NCBI GenBank assembly: GCA_050730675.1 | Contig: JBOHNM010000113.1 | Coordinates: 1-14,044, forward strand | Direction of reading: 5' to 3' | DNA from: JBOHNM01 sp050730675 | Lineage (GTDB): Bacteria > Planctomycetota > Phycisphaerae > Phycisphaerales > UBA1924 | Length of the DNA stretch: 14,044 bases | Part shown: positions 1 to 6,779 of the stretch, piece after piece | Layout: the number at the start of each line of letters is the position of its first letter | Position numbering within the stretch: the stretch's first letter is position 1 | The notes under the pieces: model-generated | Database searches by the model: none | Told to the model about the DNA's origin: nothing | Seen by the model: the letters and a program-made list of their open reading frames with translations, nothing else | Made by a program: the position numbers and the translations under genes

Positions 1-516
1 GCCCGGCAGCACGCGCGACGGCCCCAGCAATTTCTCCCAGAGCGCCTTCGCCTCCAGGTCCGGCTCCAGGCCGTTCTTGGGCTCGCCCCTGAAATAGGTC
101 GCGTACAGCCGCGTCGGATCGATCCCGAAGACCTTCGTCAGCAGCTCGAACCCCCACTCGATCGATTCCTTCTTGAAGTACGCCGGGTCGCCGAACGACC
201 ACGTGCCGAGCATCTCAAAGAGCGTGTGGTGGTAGGTGTCCTTGCCGACATCCTCGAGGTCGTTGTGCTTGCCGCCGGCGCGGATGCACTTCTGCGAGTT
301 CACCGCGCGCTTCAGCTTCCCCAGCGGCGAATTCGGGTCCGCCTGCCCGAGGAAGATCGGCTTGAACTGGTTCATCCCCGCGTTGGCGAACAGCAGCGTC
401 GGGTCGTCGTGCGGCACCACCGGCGACGACGGAACAAACGTGTGCGCGTGCTTCTGCACGTAGAAGTCGATGAACGTCTTGCGGATCTTGGTGCTGGTCC
501 ACTGGCTCTGCGTCAT
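1..516 (-). CDS. alaS: Alanine--tRNA ligase, N-terminal part (runs off the left edge)
   Basis: This gene charges tRNA-Ala with alanine in the cytoplasm. The ATG lies at 516-514 and the frame stays open for 172 codons to the window edge, so only the N-terminal part of the class II catalytic core is present. The class-typical stretch HTFVPSSPVVPHDDPTLLFA followed by NAGMNQFKPIFLG is seen at about residues 26-58. It is followed by NSQKCIRAGGKHNDLEDVGK and HHTLFEMLGTWSFGDPAYFK, which carry the motif 2 region that binds ATP and alanine. These segments are near-diagnostic for bacterial AlaRS. The gene points away from the STAS gene, with a 157-base divergent spacer between them. The editing domain and C-Ala domain would lie outside the window. 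No damage is visible in the part seen. Confidence 0.97.
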   Translation of the reverse strand, partial: MTQSQWTSTKIRKTFIDFYVQKHAHTFVPSSPVVPHDDPTLLFANAGMNQFKPIFLGQADPNSPLGKLKRAVNSQKCIRAGGKHNDLEDVGKDTYHHTLFEMLGTWSFGDPAYFKKESIEWGFELLTKVFGIDPTRLYATYFRGEPKNGLEPDLEAKALWEKLLGPSRVLPG

Positions 517-673
517 GGTCGGCCAGTGTAGGGGAAGTTTTCGGTGGCGACTCGCCCACACGCCGGTTCCTTCGGCAGACAGCGTCCGGACCGGGTATTG
601 TCGGTGGTTCACGCCTTCTCGGGTGCCGGGTCTGGTTCCCCCCGGCAGGGGGCGATGGCGCGGAGCCAGGACG

Positions 674-1024
674 ATGCTCACCATCGAAAGCTCGGTCTCG
701 CCGCCGACGGGTGTGCATGTCGTCAAGATCGCCGGCGATGCCGACTTCTCCGGCGGCGAGACACTCGAGCGATTCCTGCACGGGCTGGCCGCCCACCGTC
801 CCCGCGCCGTTGTGCTCGAGTTTTCCGGCACGCGTTTCATGGGCAGCCTGGCGATCGGCATTCTGGTGAGCTTCCGAAAGAAGATGCAGGGGTGGGGAGG
901 CAAAATGGCGCTGGCAGGCCTGAGCCCCGGACTGGATGCGGCCCTGCGCATCACCCGGCTGACCACCGTGCTCACCGTGTACCCGACACTCGGCGAGGCC
1001 GAGGCGGCCGTGACGTCCAACTGA
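674..1024 (+). CDS. STAS-domain protein, anti-sigma-factor-antagonist-like
   Basis: The product is 116 residues long, the usual size of a single STAS domain like SpoIIAA. The frame is open further upstream, but that part would run into alaS, and the ATG at 674 has GGAG at 662-665 and AGG at 668-670 before it. The STAS pattern is visible: a beta strand VHVVKIAGDADFSGGE (residues 14-29), a second strand PRAVVLEFSGTRFMGSLAIG (43-62), then helix and strand GKMALAGLSPGLDAALRITR (76-95). In SpoIIAA the phosphorylated loop reads DSSGLG. Here it reads G57-S58-L59-A60-I61-G62, so by eye the phospho-serine position is Leu while the preceding serine is kept. It may therefore be a phosphorylation-independent STAS protein. 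No anti-sigma kinase gene is next to it. A 7-bp inverted repeat (TGCCGGG 624-630, CCCGGCA 641-647) lies 26 bases upstream of the start, with no assigned role. Confidence 0.8.
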   Translation: MLTIESSVSPPTGVHVVKIAGDADFSGGETLERFLHGLAAHRPRAVVLEFSGTRFMGSLAIGILVSFRKKMQGWGGKMALAGLSPGLDAALRITRLTTVLTVYPTLGEAEAAVTSN

Positions 1025-1090
1025 GCAGTGGCTCCGCGGGTACGATGCGGCCGCCGGCGATGGACCCGCGCCGAGTTCCAACGGAGCAAG

Positions 1091-1414
1091 ATGATGATCT
1101 TGACCACGATGATGCGACTGTCTCTCCTGTGCGGCGGCGTAACGCTCGCGGCGCTCGCCGGCTGCTGCGCGACATGCAGCGACGACCACGACGAGGCGAC
1201 CTGCCAGGAGCCCAAGGGCGAGGTGTCAACGGTCAACAAGATGTGCGCCGTCGAGCACGACGACCCGGTCAACCCCGCCATCGAGCCCGCGATGTACAAG
1301 GGCCAGAAGATCGGCTTCTGCTGCAAGGGGTGCGTCCCCAAGTGGAACACGATGACCGACGCGCAGAAGGACGCCTCGCTTGCCGCCGCCATGGCCGCGG
1401 CCCCCAAGAAGTAG
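1091..1414 (+). CDS. Small lipoprotein with YHS/TRASH-like metal-binding motif
   Basis: The product is 107 residues long. The N-terminus MMILTTMMRLSLLCGGVTLA leads into a lipobox LAGC with Cys25 as the expected lipidation site, so it should be membrane-anchored and exported. The mature part holds MCAVEHDDPVNP followed by a gap and then YKGQKIGFCCKGCVPKW. This C...FCCxxC arrangement is typical of YHS/TRASH domains, which bind copper or other soft metals. A second Cys-rich stretch, CCATCSDDHDEATC, sits just after the lipobox. GGAG at 1083-1086 serves the ATG at 1091 or the adjacent one at 1094. The gene begins 66 bases after the STAS gene and may share its transcript. It converges with the esterase gene, leaving only 7 bases between the stops. 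Metal specificity cannot be read from the sequence. Confidence 0.8.
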   Translation: MMILTTMMRLSLLCGGVTLAALAGCCATCSDDHDEATCQEPKGEVSTVNKMCAVEHDDPVNPAIEPAMYKGQKIGFCCKGCVPKWNTMTDAQKDASLAAAMAAAPKK

Positions 1415-1421
1415 TTATCCC

Positions 1422-2693
1422 TCACTTGTCGGGGGCCGGTGGGCCGAGCCGAAGGGCGACAACCGCCGAATAACACATATGTGTGTCAGGTCTGCGATCC
1501 AGGCTCGCCGCGATCGCCCGCGCGGTTCGGGAGGCCCGCCCTTCGAACAAGGTGCGCCCGGCGGAGGTGACCTTGATGGGCTGGTCCATGTCAAGGATCC
1601 GGTCGCTCAGCAGGATTTCCAGCGATGTGACGCCTTCGGCGCGCTCGATCACGATCTCCTGGCCCTTGATGCTCGCCACCACCATCGCCCCGGCCTTGCG
1701 CTGCTCAAGCGGCGCCGCCAGCCAATAGAGCCGCGATTGTCCGCCCGACTGACGCCAGACTACGCGCCGCGGCCACGGATTCCGCGTGTGCCCCGCCATC
1801 CACGGGAGGGCCGTGGCGTCCTCGAGGTTCATCCAGTGCCCACGCCCGGCGTGGAGTTCCACCACGTGCTCGTAACCCTCCGGATCGTCCTTGCGGAGGG
1901 AGTCGAGCTGATCGCCCCACTTGCGTGCGATGTCGTTGCGGCCGAAGCCGCTGTCCTTCTCGCCGACGTGGATGGCGAAGGGCACGTTGCGCAGGTTCAG
2001 CGGCGACGCGTCGTTGGGGTGGCCCGCCATCATCGCCGCAGCGGCCCAGCGATCGGCCATCCGGGGGCCGAGCTGATAGACACCGTCGCCACCCGCCGAG
2101 TAGCCCATCAGGTAGACGCGGTCGGGGTTGACGCCGCCGAACACCACCGAGTCCTCGATCAGCCGGTCGAGCAGCGCATCCATCGGTCCCTCGTGCCAGA
2201 GATTCCACGAGTTCGTGGGTGCCCGCGGCGCGATGTAGAGCCCCTCGGCGGGCTTGTACAGGTCGATCTGGTTGCGCCACTGCGAGTCGTTGACCCGTGC
2301 GGCCGCATTGCCGCCGCCGTGCATCGAGATGAACAGGCTCCGCCCCGAGGCGGGCTTGTCGCCGAAGGTCCGTACCTCGAACTTCATGGTGCGGTCGCCG
2401 ATGGTGATCGATTTGCCCGCCCATTCCGTTTGGCGTGAGGTGCGGACTTGGGCGGCGTGGTTTTCCCACCATTGCCGTGTCGCTTCATCCGCCTCGTCAC
2501 GCGTCAGCGGCATCGTGGCGAATGACTGAGACGCCAGATCGGGTCGGGCTGCCGCGGGCATCGCGAGCCAGTCGCGGAGCTGATCGATCGCTCCACCCGG
2601 GCTCGCCGACGCCTGGGCCGCGAGGCCGGCCGCGGCGACGAGCATCGTGAAGAGGGCCGCGGCGTGCACGAGTTGGGCGAGAGGTCGGCGCAT
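1422..2693 (-). CDS. Secreted alpha/beta-hydrolase, PHB-depolymerase/esterase-like
   Basis: The product is 423 residues long. A signal peptide is apparent in MRRPLAQLVHAAALFTMLVA through about residue 30, so the enzyme is probably periplasmic or secreted. The alpha/beta-hydrolase features are in order: an oxyanion-type HGGG at 125-128, the nucleophile elbow GYSAGG with Ser199, an acid candidate Asp247 in VGEKDSGFGRN, and His286 in GRGHWM. This layout matches the LpqC/polyhydroxybutyrate-depolymerase-like esterases, although the natural substrate is unknown. About 130 further residues after the histidine look beta-rich and may form an accessory domain. The frame is open for 91 more codons upstream, but these overlap the preceding gene. 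The ATG at 2693 starts a clean signal peptide 23 bases after that gene's stop. The two genes probably form one transcript. Confidence 0.85.
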   Translation of the reverse strand: MRRPLAQLVHAAALFTMLVAAAGLAAQASASPGGAIDQLRDWLAMPAAARPDLASQSFATMPLTRDEADEATRQWWENHAAQVRTSRQTEWAGKSITIGDRTMKFEVRTFGDKPASGRSLFISMHGGGNAAARVNDSQWRNQIDLYKPAEGLYIAPRAPTNSWNLWHEGPMDALLDRLIEDSVVFGGVNPDRVYLMGYSAGGDGVYQLGPRMADRWAAAAMMAGHPNDASPLNLRNVPFAIHVGEKDSGFGRNDIARKWGDQLDSLRKDDPEGYEHVVELHAGRGHWMNLEDATALPWMAGHTRNPWPRRVVWRQSGGQSRLYWLAAPLEQRKAGAMVVASIKGQEIVIERAEGVTSLEILLSDRILDMDQPIKVTSAGRTLFEGRASRTARAIAASLDRRPDTHMCYSAVVALRLGPPAPDK

Positions 2694-2716
2694 CGTTGCA
2701 ATGGTGCGGGAGGCGG

Positions 2717-3289
2717 CTACTGCTGCGGGCTCAGCCGCGCCAGCATTTCCTGCAGGTCCTTGTGTGCCTCGAGGAAGGCCCTGGCGTTGACGTTGTCCAT
2801 CGCCGATGGCGCGAGCTTGTGGATCAACTCGATCCGGTCGCGGATGAGGGGGAGATCCTCCTCGGTCGGGTTCTTGGGGTCGCTGAAGCCGTCCTCGTTG
2901 AGGTCCTCGATCAGGTCCTTGCGGGCCGCGGCGGGGACGCTCAGGTCGTTGATCAGCATGACCCATAATTCTGTTGCCTGCGGGTCCTTGCCGACTCGGG
3001 CGAGTGCCTCGCGTCCGATGGCGACCTTGTCGAGCGGGTCGGCACGAGCGGGAGCCGGCGGGGCGGTCGGCGCGGGTGCGGCAGGCTGAGGCTCGACCGC
3101 GCCGGCCGGTTTGGCGGCGGGCGGCCGGGAGGAGGTGCTTGACCTAGCGATGGGGGTTTCCACAGGCGGCGCCGGCTGCGCAGCGATCGGTGCCGGCGTC
3201 TGGGTGGGTCGCGGAGCAAAGGCAACCCAGGCGGCAGCGCCGGCCGCGATCGTGAGGGAGGCGATGACGACGATGTGCCTGGTCTGCAT
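2717..3289 (-). CDS. Exported or anchored Pro/Ala-rich hypothetical protein
   Basis: The product is 190 residues long. One hydrophobic segment, MQTRHIVVIASLTIAAGAAA to about residue 25, acts as signal or anchor. A low-complexity Pro/Ala linker spans about residues 26-85. A compact, charged, helical C-terminal domain (about 86-190) contains LIEDLNEDGFSDPKNPTEED, where the acidic NEDGFSD resembles an EF-hand-like or dockerin-like calcium loop. That likeness is my reading and is unproven. The start at 3289 has a good ribosome site: GGAGAT precedes the ATG by four to five bases on the minus strand. It lies 23 bases upstream of the secreted esterase and is probably co-transcribed, so a shared envelope role is plausible. 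I do not recognise the family by name. Confidence 0.75.
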   Translation of the reverse strand: MQTRHIVVIASLTIAAGAAAWVAFAPRPTQTPAPIAAQPAPPVETPIARSSTSSRPPAAKPAGAVEPQPAAPAPTAPPAPARADPLDKVAIGREALARVGKDPQATELWVMLINDLSVPAAARKDLIEDLNEDGFSDPKNPTEEDLPLIRDRIELIHKLAPSAMDNVNARAFLEAHKDLQEMLARLSPQQ

Positions 3290-3414
3290 GGGATCTCCGA
3301 TCTTTGGGGGGCCGCAGCCTGGAGTCCGTGGTGGATGTTAGCGGCCGCCGCCGCTTGCATCCGGAACACGGGGATCCGCGATGCAACACGGGGCTGCGCG
3401 GGTATGCTGCGTGC

Positions 3415-4209
3415 ATGCCGCCATTGGTACATCGGTCGTTGCTCCGCCGGTTGGTCGGCTGGTGTCTTGTCGGCATACTTACGCTGGTCATCGCGATCTC
3501 GACGGTGTGGGCGGCGGCCGCGCTGCACTATTCCAACCTGCCTTGGCTGTGGGCGAGGAACACTCTGTGCGGGCTATGGCTCATCGGTGTGCCGTCGCTG
3601 TTCATCTGCGTACGCCCGCGCAAGCGGGCGTTTTCGATCTTTGTCGTGGCCTTCGCGGCGCTGGTGGTGTGGTGGGTGAGCATTCCTCCCAAGGCGGTGC
3701 GGGACTGGCAGCCGGACGTGGCGCAGATGGCGACGGCGAAGGTGGAGGGAGACAGGCTGACGATCACGGGCGTGCGGAACTTTCACTATCGATCGGAGAC
3801 GGACTTTGATCAGCGGTGGGAGACGCGGACGTACGACCTGAGCAAGCTGCGGACGATGGAACTTTCGCTGACGTACTGGGGCAGCCCCGCGATCGCCCAC
3901 TCGATGGTGAGCTTCGTGTTCGACGATTCGAGCAAGCCCGGCGGGATCGACACGCTGTGCGTCTCGATCGAGACACGCAAGCACGGGAATCAGCGGTACT
4001 CGACGGTGGATGGCTTCTTCCGGCAGTACGAGTTGATCTACATCTTCGGGGACGAGCGCGACCTGATCGGGCTGCGGACCAACCACCGGCACGAGCAGGT
4101 GCACCTGTACGCAACGACGATGAAACCGGAGCGTGTGCGGAAACTGCTGCAGGCGTACGCCGCTCGCGCGAACAAGCTGGCCGAGGAACCGGAGTGGTAC
4201 AACGCATGA
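3415..4209 (+). CDS. DUF4105 / Lnb-N-like membrane protein, N-terminal part of a split gene
   Basis: The product is 264 residues from the ATG at 3415. The open frame reaches further upstream, but that part looks non-coding. Three membrane segments come first: VGWCLVGILTLVIAISTVWA, a second around TLCGLWLIGVPSLFICV and a third around FSIFVVAFAALVVWWVSIPP. A domain that should face the periplasm follows: DWQPDVAQMATAKVEGDRLT, then RNFHYRSETDFDQRWETRTY, then SPAIAHSMVSFVF, SIETRKHGNQRYSTVDGFFR and QYELIYIFGDERDLIGLRTN. I recognise this as the DUF4105 or Lnb N-terminal domain. Lnb proteins are lipoprotein N-acyltransferases thought to use a His-Cys pair, and the His here would be in AHS. The frame stops at TGA 4207-4209 right after EWYNA, where relatives continue with a TTNC-type motif. 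The rest is present in another frame, so this is either a broken gene or a two-part gene. Confidence 0.85.
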   Translation: MPPLVHRSLLRRLVGWCLVGILTLVIAISTVWAAAALHYSNLPWLWARNTLCGLWLIGVPSLFICVRPRKRAFSIFVVAFAALVVWWVSIPPKAVRDWQPDVAQMATAKVEGDRLTITGVRNFHYRSETDFDQRWETRTYDLSKLRTMELSLTYWGSPAIAHSMVSFVFDDSSKPGGIDTLCVSIETRKHGNQRYSTVDGFFRQYELIYIFGDERDLIGLRTNHRHEQVHLYATTMKPERVRKLLQAYAARANKLAEEPEWYNA

Positions 4210-4466
4210 CACAGAATTGCTTTATCGGTGTGGTGGAGCTGGTGGTGGGGACGGCGACGGGTCCGGTGAAGTGGGCGAAGGTCATCGACTACCGGCTGCT
4301 GCTCAACGGGTACTTTGACGAGGTGATGTACGAGTCGCTGGTCGTGGACACGTCGGTGCCGCTGGAGGAACTGCGGCGGCGGACGCTGGTGAACGCGAAG
4401 GTGGACAGCGCCCCGATCGGCGTGGACTTTTCGGCGAAGATCCGCGAGGGGCTGCCGCGGCCGTGA
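4206..4466 (+). CDS. DUF4105 / Lnb-N-like protein, C-terminal part in a shifted frame
   Basis: This 86-residue frame begins with an ATG that overlaps the upstream stop as ATGA (4206-4209). It reads MTQNCFIGVVELVVG, then IDYRLLLNGYFDEVMYE, then SVPLEELRRRTLVNAKV and FSAKIREGLPRP. These match the usual C-terminal block of DUF4105 proteins (TTNC, then WRxLLNGYxDE, PxEELRRRxxIN and FSxxIREGLP, from memory). A single -1 shift, or one added base near 4205, would fuse the two frames into one normal-length protein reading YNA-MTQNC. GGAG at 4191-4194 lies 11 bases before the ATG, so re-initiation is possible. Alone, however, this piece has no signal or membrane segment and would stay in the cytoplasm, away from its partner's domain. 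No classical slippery heptamer is visible. A frameshift mutation or a sequencing error is the simplest explanation. Confidence 0.75.
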   Translation: MTQNCFIGVVELVVGTATGPVKWAKVIDYRLLLNGYFDEVMYESLVVDTSVPLEELRRRTLVNAKVDSAPIGVDFSAKIREGLPRP

Positions 4467-4476
4467 GCGGCGCGCA

Positions 4477-4635
4477 TCAGCGTTTGGACGATCGGCCGCG
4501 CAGCACTATCCATACGACGAGCAGGACGGCCACGGCGATGCCGACCCAGAGCACCATGTTGTGCTCGCCCTTGCGGATCTCCTTGAGTTTCTCCATGTCG
4601 GAGGACTGGGCGAGTGTGAGTGATGTGTGGTGCAT
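4477..4635 (-). CDS. Small single-pass membrane protein (52 aa)
   Basis: This short gene reads MHHTSLTLAQSSDMEKLKEI, then RKGEHNMVLWVGIAVAVLLV, then VWIVLRGRSSKR and a TGA stop. It has a charged amphipathic N-terminal part, one clear membrane helix at about residues 28-46, and a basic tail, giving a positive-inside topology with the C-terminus in the cytoplasm. GGAG stands eight bases before the ATG on the minus strand, which supports real translation. It is the last gene of a same-strand group (HTH protein, tautomerase, zinc-ribbon membrane protein), 70 bases after its neighbour. It converges with the DUF4105 gene, with 10 bases between the stops. I recognise no family. The ribosome site, the membrane helix and the fit into the gap make it a likely gene. 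Confidence 0.65.
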   Translation of the reverse strand: MHHTSLTLAQSSDMEKLKEIRKGEHNMVLWVGIAVAVLLVVWIVLRGRSSKR

Positions 4636-4705
4636 GGGGTGCTCCGGAACTGGCGGATTCTACTGAAAGTAAGTGAAGCGGGGACGGCGGAAGTCTCCGG
4701 GCCGA

Positions 4706-5254
4706 CTACACGTTCGATGGCGCGGCGGTAGGGGGGGCGAGTGCTGCTCCGCATTCGGGACAAGTGGACGAGGGAAGGTCACGGATGTCGTAGCCGCAGC
4801 CCGGGCAGGCGCCCTCGATCAGTTTGGTCATTTCGCCCGCGGGCACGCCGAAGAGACCGACGCGGGCACCCTGCTTCTGCAGGATGGTTGTGGCGCGCTG
4901 GTTGGCCGCGAGCATGACGAGCACGCCGACGCAGGGCACGAGCATGATGATGCCGCTGGCGATCGCGACGGCCGAGTTGCCGCCGGCGGCAATGCTGAGA
5001 CGGACGGTCTGAACAATGGTGGCGATGACCACGGCGATGTAGCTCACTCCGAGCACACACTCGAGCAATGTCAACGGACCGCCGGTCCCACGCGCGTAGA
5101 CGGTGGCGACGATCAGACCGCCGTAGAGGACCAGGGCCGCCAGCACAAGGAAGATGAGCGAACGCTGGGCGTAGGCGACCTTGACGAGGTAGATGCGTTT
5201 GCCGTCCTTGACGACGGTGCGGCTGTGCGAGAGGTCAAGTACGGCGGGGTTCAT
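4706..5254 (-). CDS. Membrane protein with C-terminal zinc ribbon
   Basis: The product is 182 residues long. Three hydrophobic segments are seen: RSLIFLVLAALVLYGGLIVA (about 31-53), LLECVLGVSYIAVVIATIVQ (63-82) and SAVAIASGIIMLVPCVGVLV (94-114). After a short cytoplasmic linker the C-terminus carries CPGCGYDIRDLPSSTCPECG, with Cys150, Cys153, Cys165 and Cys168 forming a four-cysteine zinc ribbon. This type of ribbon is very common in planctomycete membrane and regulatory proteins and was one reason for the taxonomic guess. Its ligand and function are unknown. No clear ribosome binding site precedes the ATG at 5254. The gene begins 35 bases after the tautomerase stop and is probably in the same transcript. 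Confidence 0.8.
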   Translation of the reverse strand: MNPAVLDLSHSRTVVKDGKRIYLVKVAYAQRSLIFLVLAALVLYGGLIVATVYARGTGGPLTLLECVLGVSYIAVVIATIVQTVRLSIAAGGNSAVAIASGIIMLVPCVGVLVMLAANQRATTILQKQGARVGLFGVPAGEMTKLIEGACPGCGYDIRDLPSSTCPECGAALAPPTAAPSNV

Positions 5255-5289
5255 CGGCTGAGGATACGGGAGCAGGCTGCGACGGCTCG

Positions 5290-5502
5290 TCAGCGTTTCT
5301 TGGCCGCGGACTTGCGGAGATCGCTCGACAGCATCCCGGCGAAGCCCCAGTTGTCGGTATCGATCTCGTCGATGACGATGTGGGTGTGCTCGGGCTTTTT
5401 ATTGAGCACGCGGACGAGGGTGTCCGTGATCTCGGCGACGATGCGCCGCTTCTGGGCACGGGTGACGCCGCCCTTGGTGATCTTGACGTTGACGAAGGGC
5501 AT
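5290..5502 (-). CDS. 4-oxalocrotonate tautomerase-family protein
   Basis: The product is 70 residues long, a normal length for this family of small tautomerases. The start was placed at the ATG at 5502 because it gives MPFVNVKITKGG: after removal of Met the protein begins with the catalytic Pro1. An in-frame ATG 13 codons upstream would bury that proline. AGGA lies about nine bases before the chosen start. The helix VTRAQKRRIVAEITDTLVRV and the strand HTHIVIDEIDTDNWGFAG fit the fold. Compared with the classical enzyme, the position of Arg39 appears to be His and the position of Phe50 appears to be Trp. The substrate is therefore not assured to be 2-hydroxymuconate. No catabolic meta-cleavage genes are nearby, so a detoxification or promiscuous tautomerase role is possible. 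Confidence 0.9.
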   Translation of the reverse strand: MPFVNVKITKGGVTRAQKRRIVAEITDTLVRVLNKKPEHTHIVIDEIDTDNWGFAGMLSSDLRKSAAKKR

Positions 5503-5571
5503 GGGGTGGTTCCTGGTGGGTGCGTGCCTGGTGATGGGCACGTGCTCACCGATGTTACCACAGCATGCGGA

Positions 5572-6252
5572 TCAGGCCGCGCCGGCTCGGGCGAGGAGGG
5601 TGCCGGCTGTTTCAGGGAGGGCGCGTTGCGCGGGTGCGACTGATGCACTATTCTGTGGACGCTGGAAGTACTTGGGCGGGTCGGCGGCGAGGGCCGCGAG
5701 GACTTCGGGCGGGGTGGATTTGATTTCGGTGCGGAGTTTTTCGAGCTGTGCAAGGGCTGCGGAGGTTTCTTCGAGCGTGCGGACGGCTTCGAGGCGGCTG
5801 CGGACCATGGAGACGGGGGTATGACCGTCGTCGTCGCCGCTTTGTTCGGCAGCGGCGCCGGGTCGGGTGCGCGGATGGAGTTGGGAAGAGGTGGGGGCGG
5901 GAGCGGCGCCGGTTCGGCCGGGGCGCCCGACGGAGAAACGGAGGATGGCGGTGGCTGCGCGACGAATCTCGGTGGGGCTGCCGGCTACGGAGAGTGTGGC
6001 GGCCAGGGCGTCGAGGGCGGCGATCTCGCGCAGGCGGACGCCCTGACGCTGGAGGAGGTCGGTTACGGAATGCAGAGCCTCGATGGCCGCCGCGAGGGTG
6101 GGGGAAAGGAGGCGGTCGATGAGCGCGAGGGTGGAGAGGCCGAGGCGTTTGGCGAGTTCGCCGGGGGCGCAACACCCCTCGGCAATGGCGTCGAGGATCC
6201 GCTGATCGTCGGGGGTAAGAGTGATCGATGTATGGGTGGTATGAGGGTTCAT
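5572..6252 (-). CDS. Hypothetical protein with N-terminal HTH-like region
   Basis: The product is 226 residues long. Residues about 12-50 (LTPDDQRILDAIAEGCCAPG then ELAKRLGLSTLALIDRL) look like a helix-turn-helix with the pattern of small DNA-binding repressors. A helical middle part runs from 52 to about 108. A low-complexity Pro/Thr/Ser/Arg linker follows at 110-145. A second helical stretch, SRLEAVRTLEETSAALAQLE, could form a coiled coil, and the C-terminal tail ends in AGTLLARAGAA. I do not recognise a named family, and DNA binding is an inference from the HTH-like region alone. No Shine-Dalgarno sequence precedes the ATG at 6252. A promoter-like pair lies directly upstream, which suggests a leaderless message. 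It is the first gene of the minus-strand group that continues with the tautomerase. Confidence 0.7.
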   Translation of the reverse strand: MNPHTTHTSITLTPDDQRILDAIAEGCCAPGELAKRLGLSTLALIDRLLSPTLAAAIEALHSVTDLLQRQGVRLREIAALDALAATLSVAGSPTEIRRAATAILRFSVGRPGRTGAAPAPTSSQLHPRTRPGAAAEQSGDDDGHTPVSMVRSRLEAVRTLEETSAALAQLEKLRTEIKSTPPEVLAALAADPPKYFQRPQNSASVAPAQRALPETAGTLLARAGAA

Positions 6253-6779
6253 CGGGATTAATGTACGGTATAAAAACGGTTTATCAAGACAAATTTTTGG
6301 TTTGTGTTCATAAATATTTGGTGGGTGATTAGGTCAACAGGGATCGCGCATGTTTTTTTGGCCAGCGGAGGGCGTGCGGGAGTTTGCTGTCTGTCGACTC
6401 CATCAAGAGGAACTTGACCGTCCTTCCACGGGCAATCACGCGGTTGGGGACGGGTCGTTGCGACATCGGAGACCGTCAGGGCGCGAAGTTTCGGGTTCGC
6501 TTCGTCGCCGGGCGAGGGCGGAGTATCCAGCGGGCCAGCCGCGCCGGGCGTTTCGAGCGACCACCGCCCGTTTCGTTGTCGGATCGGACCCACACAAAAG
6601 ACAATCCACGCAGACGTGTCAATACACGTACTTGGGTATTCGCATGACGTTTGGAGAGAATCTGCCCGGTCCACTGTTGACAAGCAACGGGTAGCGTGTT
6701 CAACTGCCGGGCACGCTTTGTCCCGCGGCGGCATGTGCCGCGACAGCATCGTCGGGCGAGCGTCTCGATCGGGGGCAGC
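6253..6779. other. Divergent intergenic region of 527 bases
   Basis: No convincing gene is seen here. Open frames crossing it on either strand show no protein-like composition. The first ~90 bases (about 6258-6345) are strikingly AT-rich for this genome and hold the candidate minus-strand promoter. The rest has ordinary G+C. It includes a small perfect hairpin, ACGTGT-CAAT-ACACGT (6614-6629), a consensus-like TTGACA at 6677-6682 with only a weak -10 (TCAACT at 6700), and a GC hairpin CGCGGC/GCCGCG (6724-6742) just ahead of the membrane-protein gene. A long leader or a small RNA could lie here. Confidence 0.5.
6260..6287 (-). promoter_or_regulatory. Candidate sigma-70-type promoter for the HTH gene
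   Basis: On the minus strand TTGATA (6287-6282) and TACATT (6265-6260) are separated by 16 bases, inside an unusually AT-rich stretch. Transcription would start about 6-7 bases after the -10 box, practically at the ATG at 6252. That fits the lack of a ribosome binding site there. This is a pattern match only. Confidence 0.4.

Noticed and set aside
1380..2438. Open frame of about 352 codons opposite the esterase gene
   Set aside because: Its His/Arg/Val-rich composition has no protein-like motifs, and the esterase on the other strand has a complete catalytic set.
4200..4212. Programmed -1 frameshift signal at the DUF4105 break
   Set aside because: No X-XXY-YYZ heptamer is seen at the junction. 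It is kept only as a weak alternative to deletion or sequencing error.
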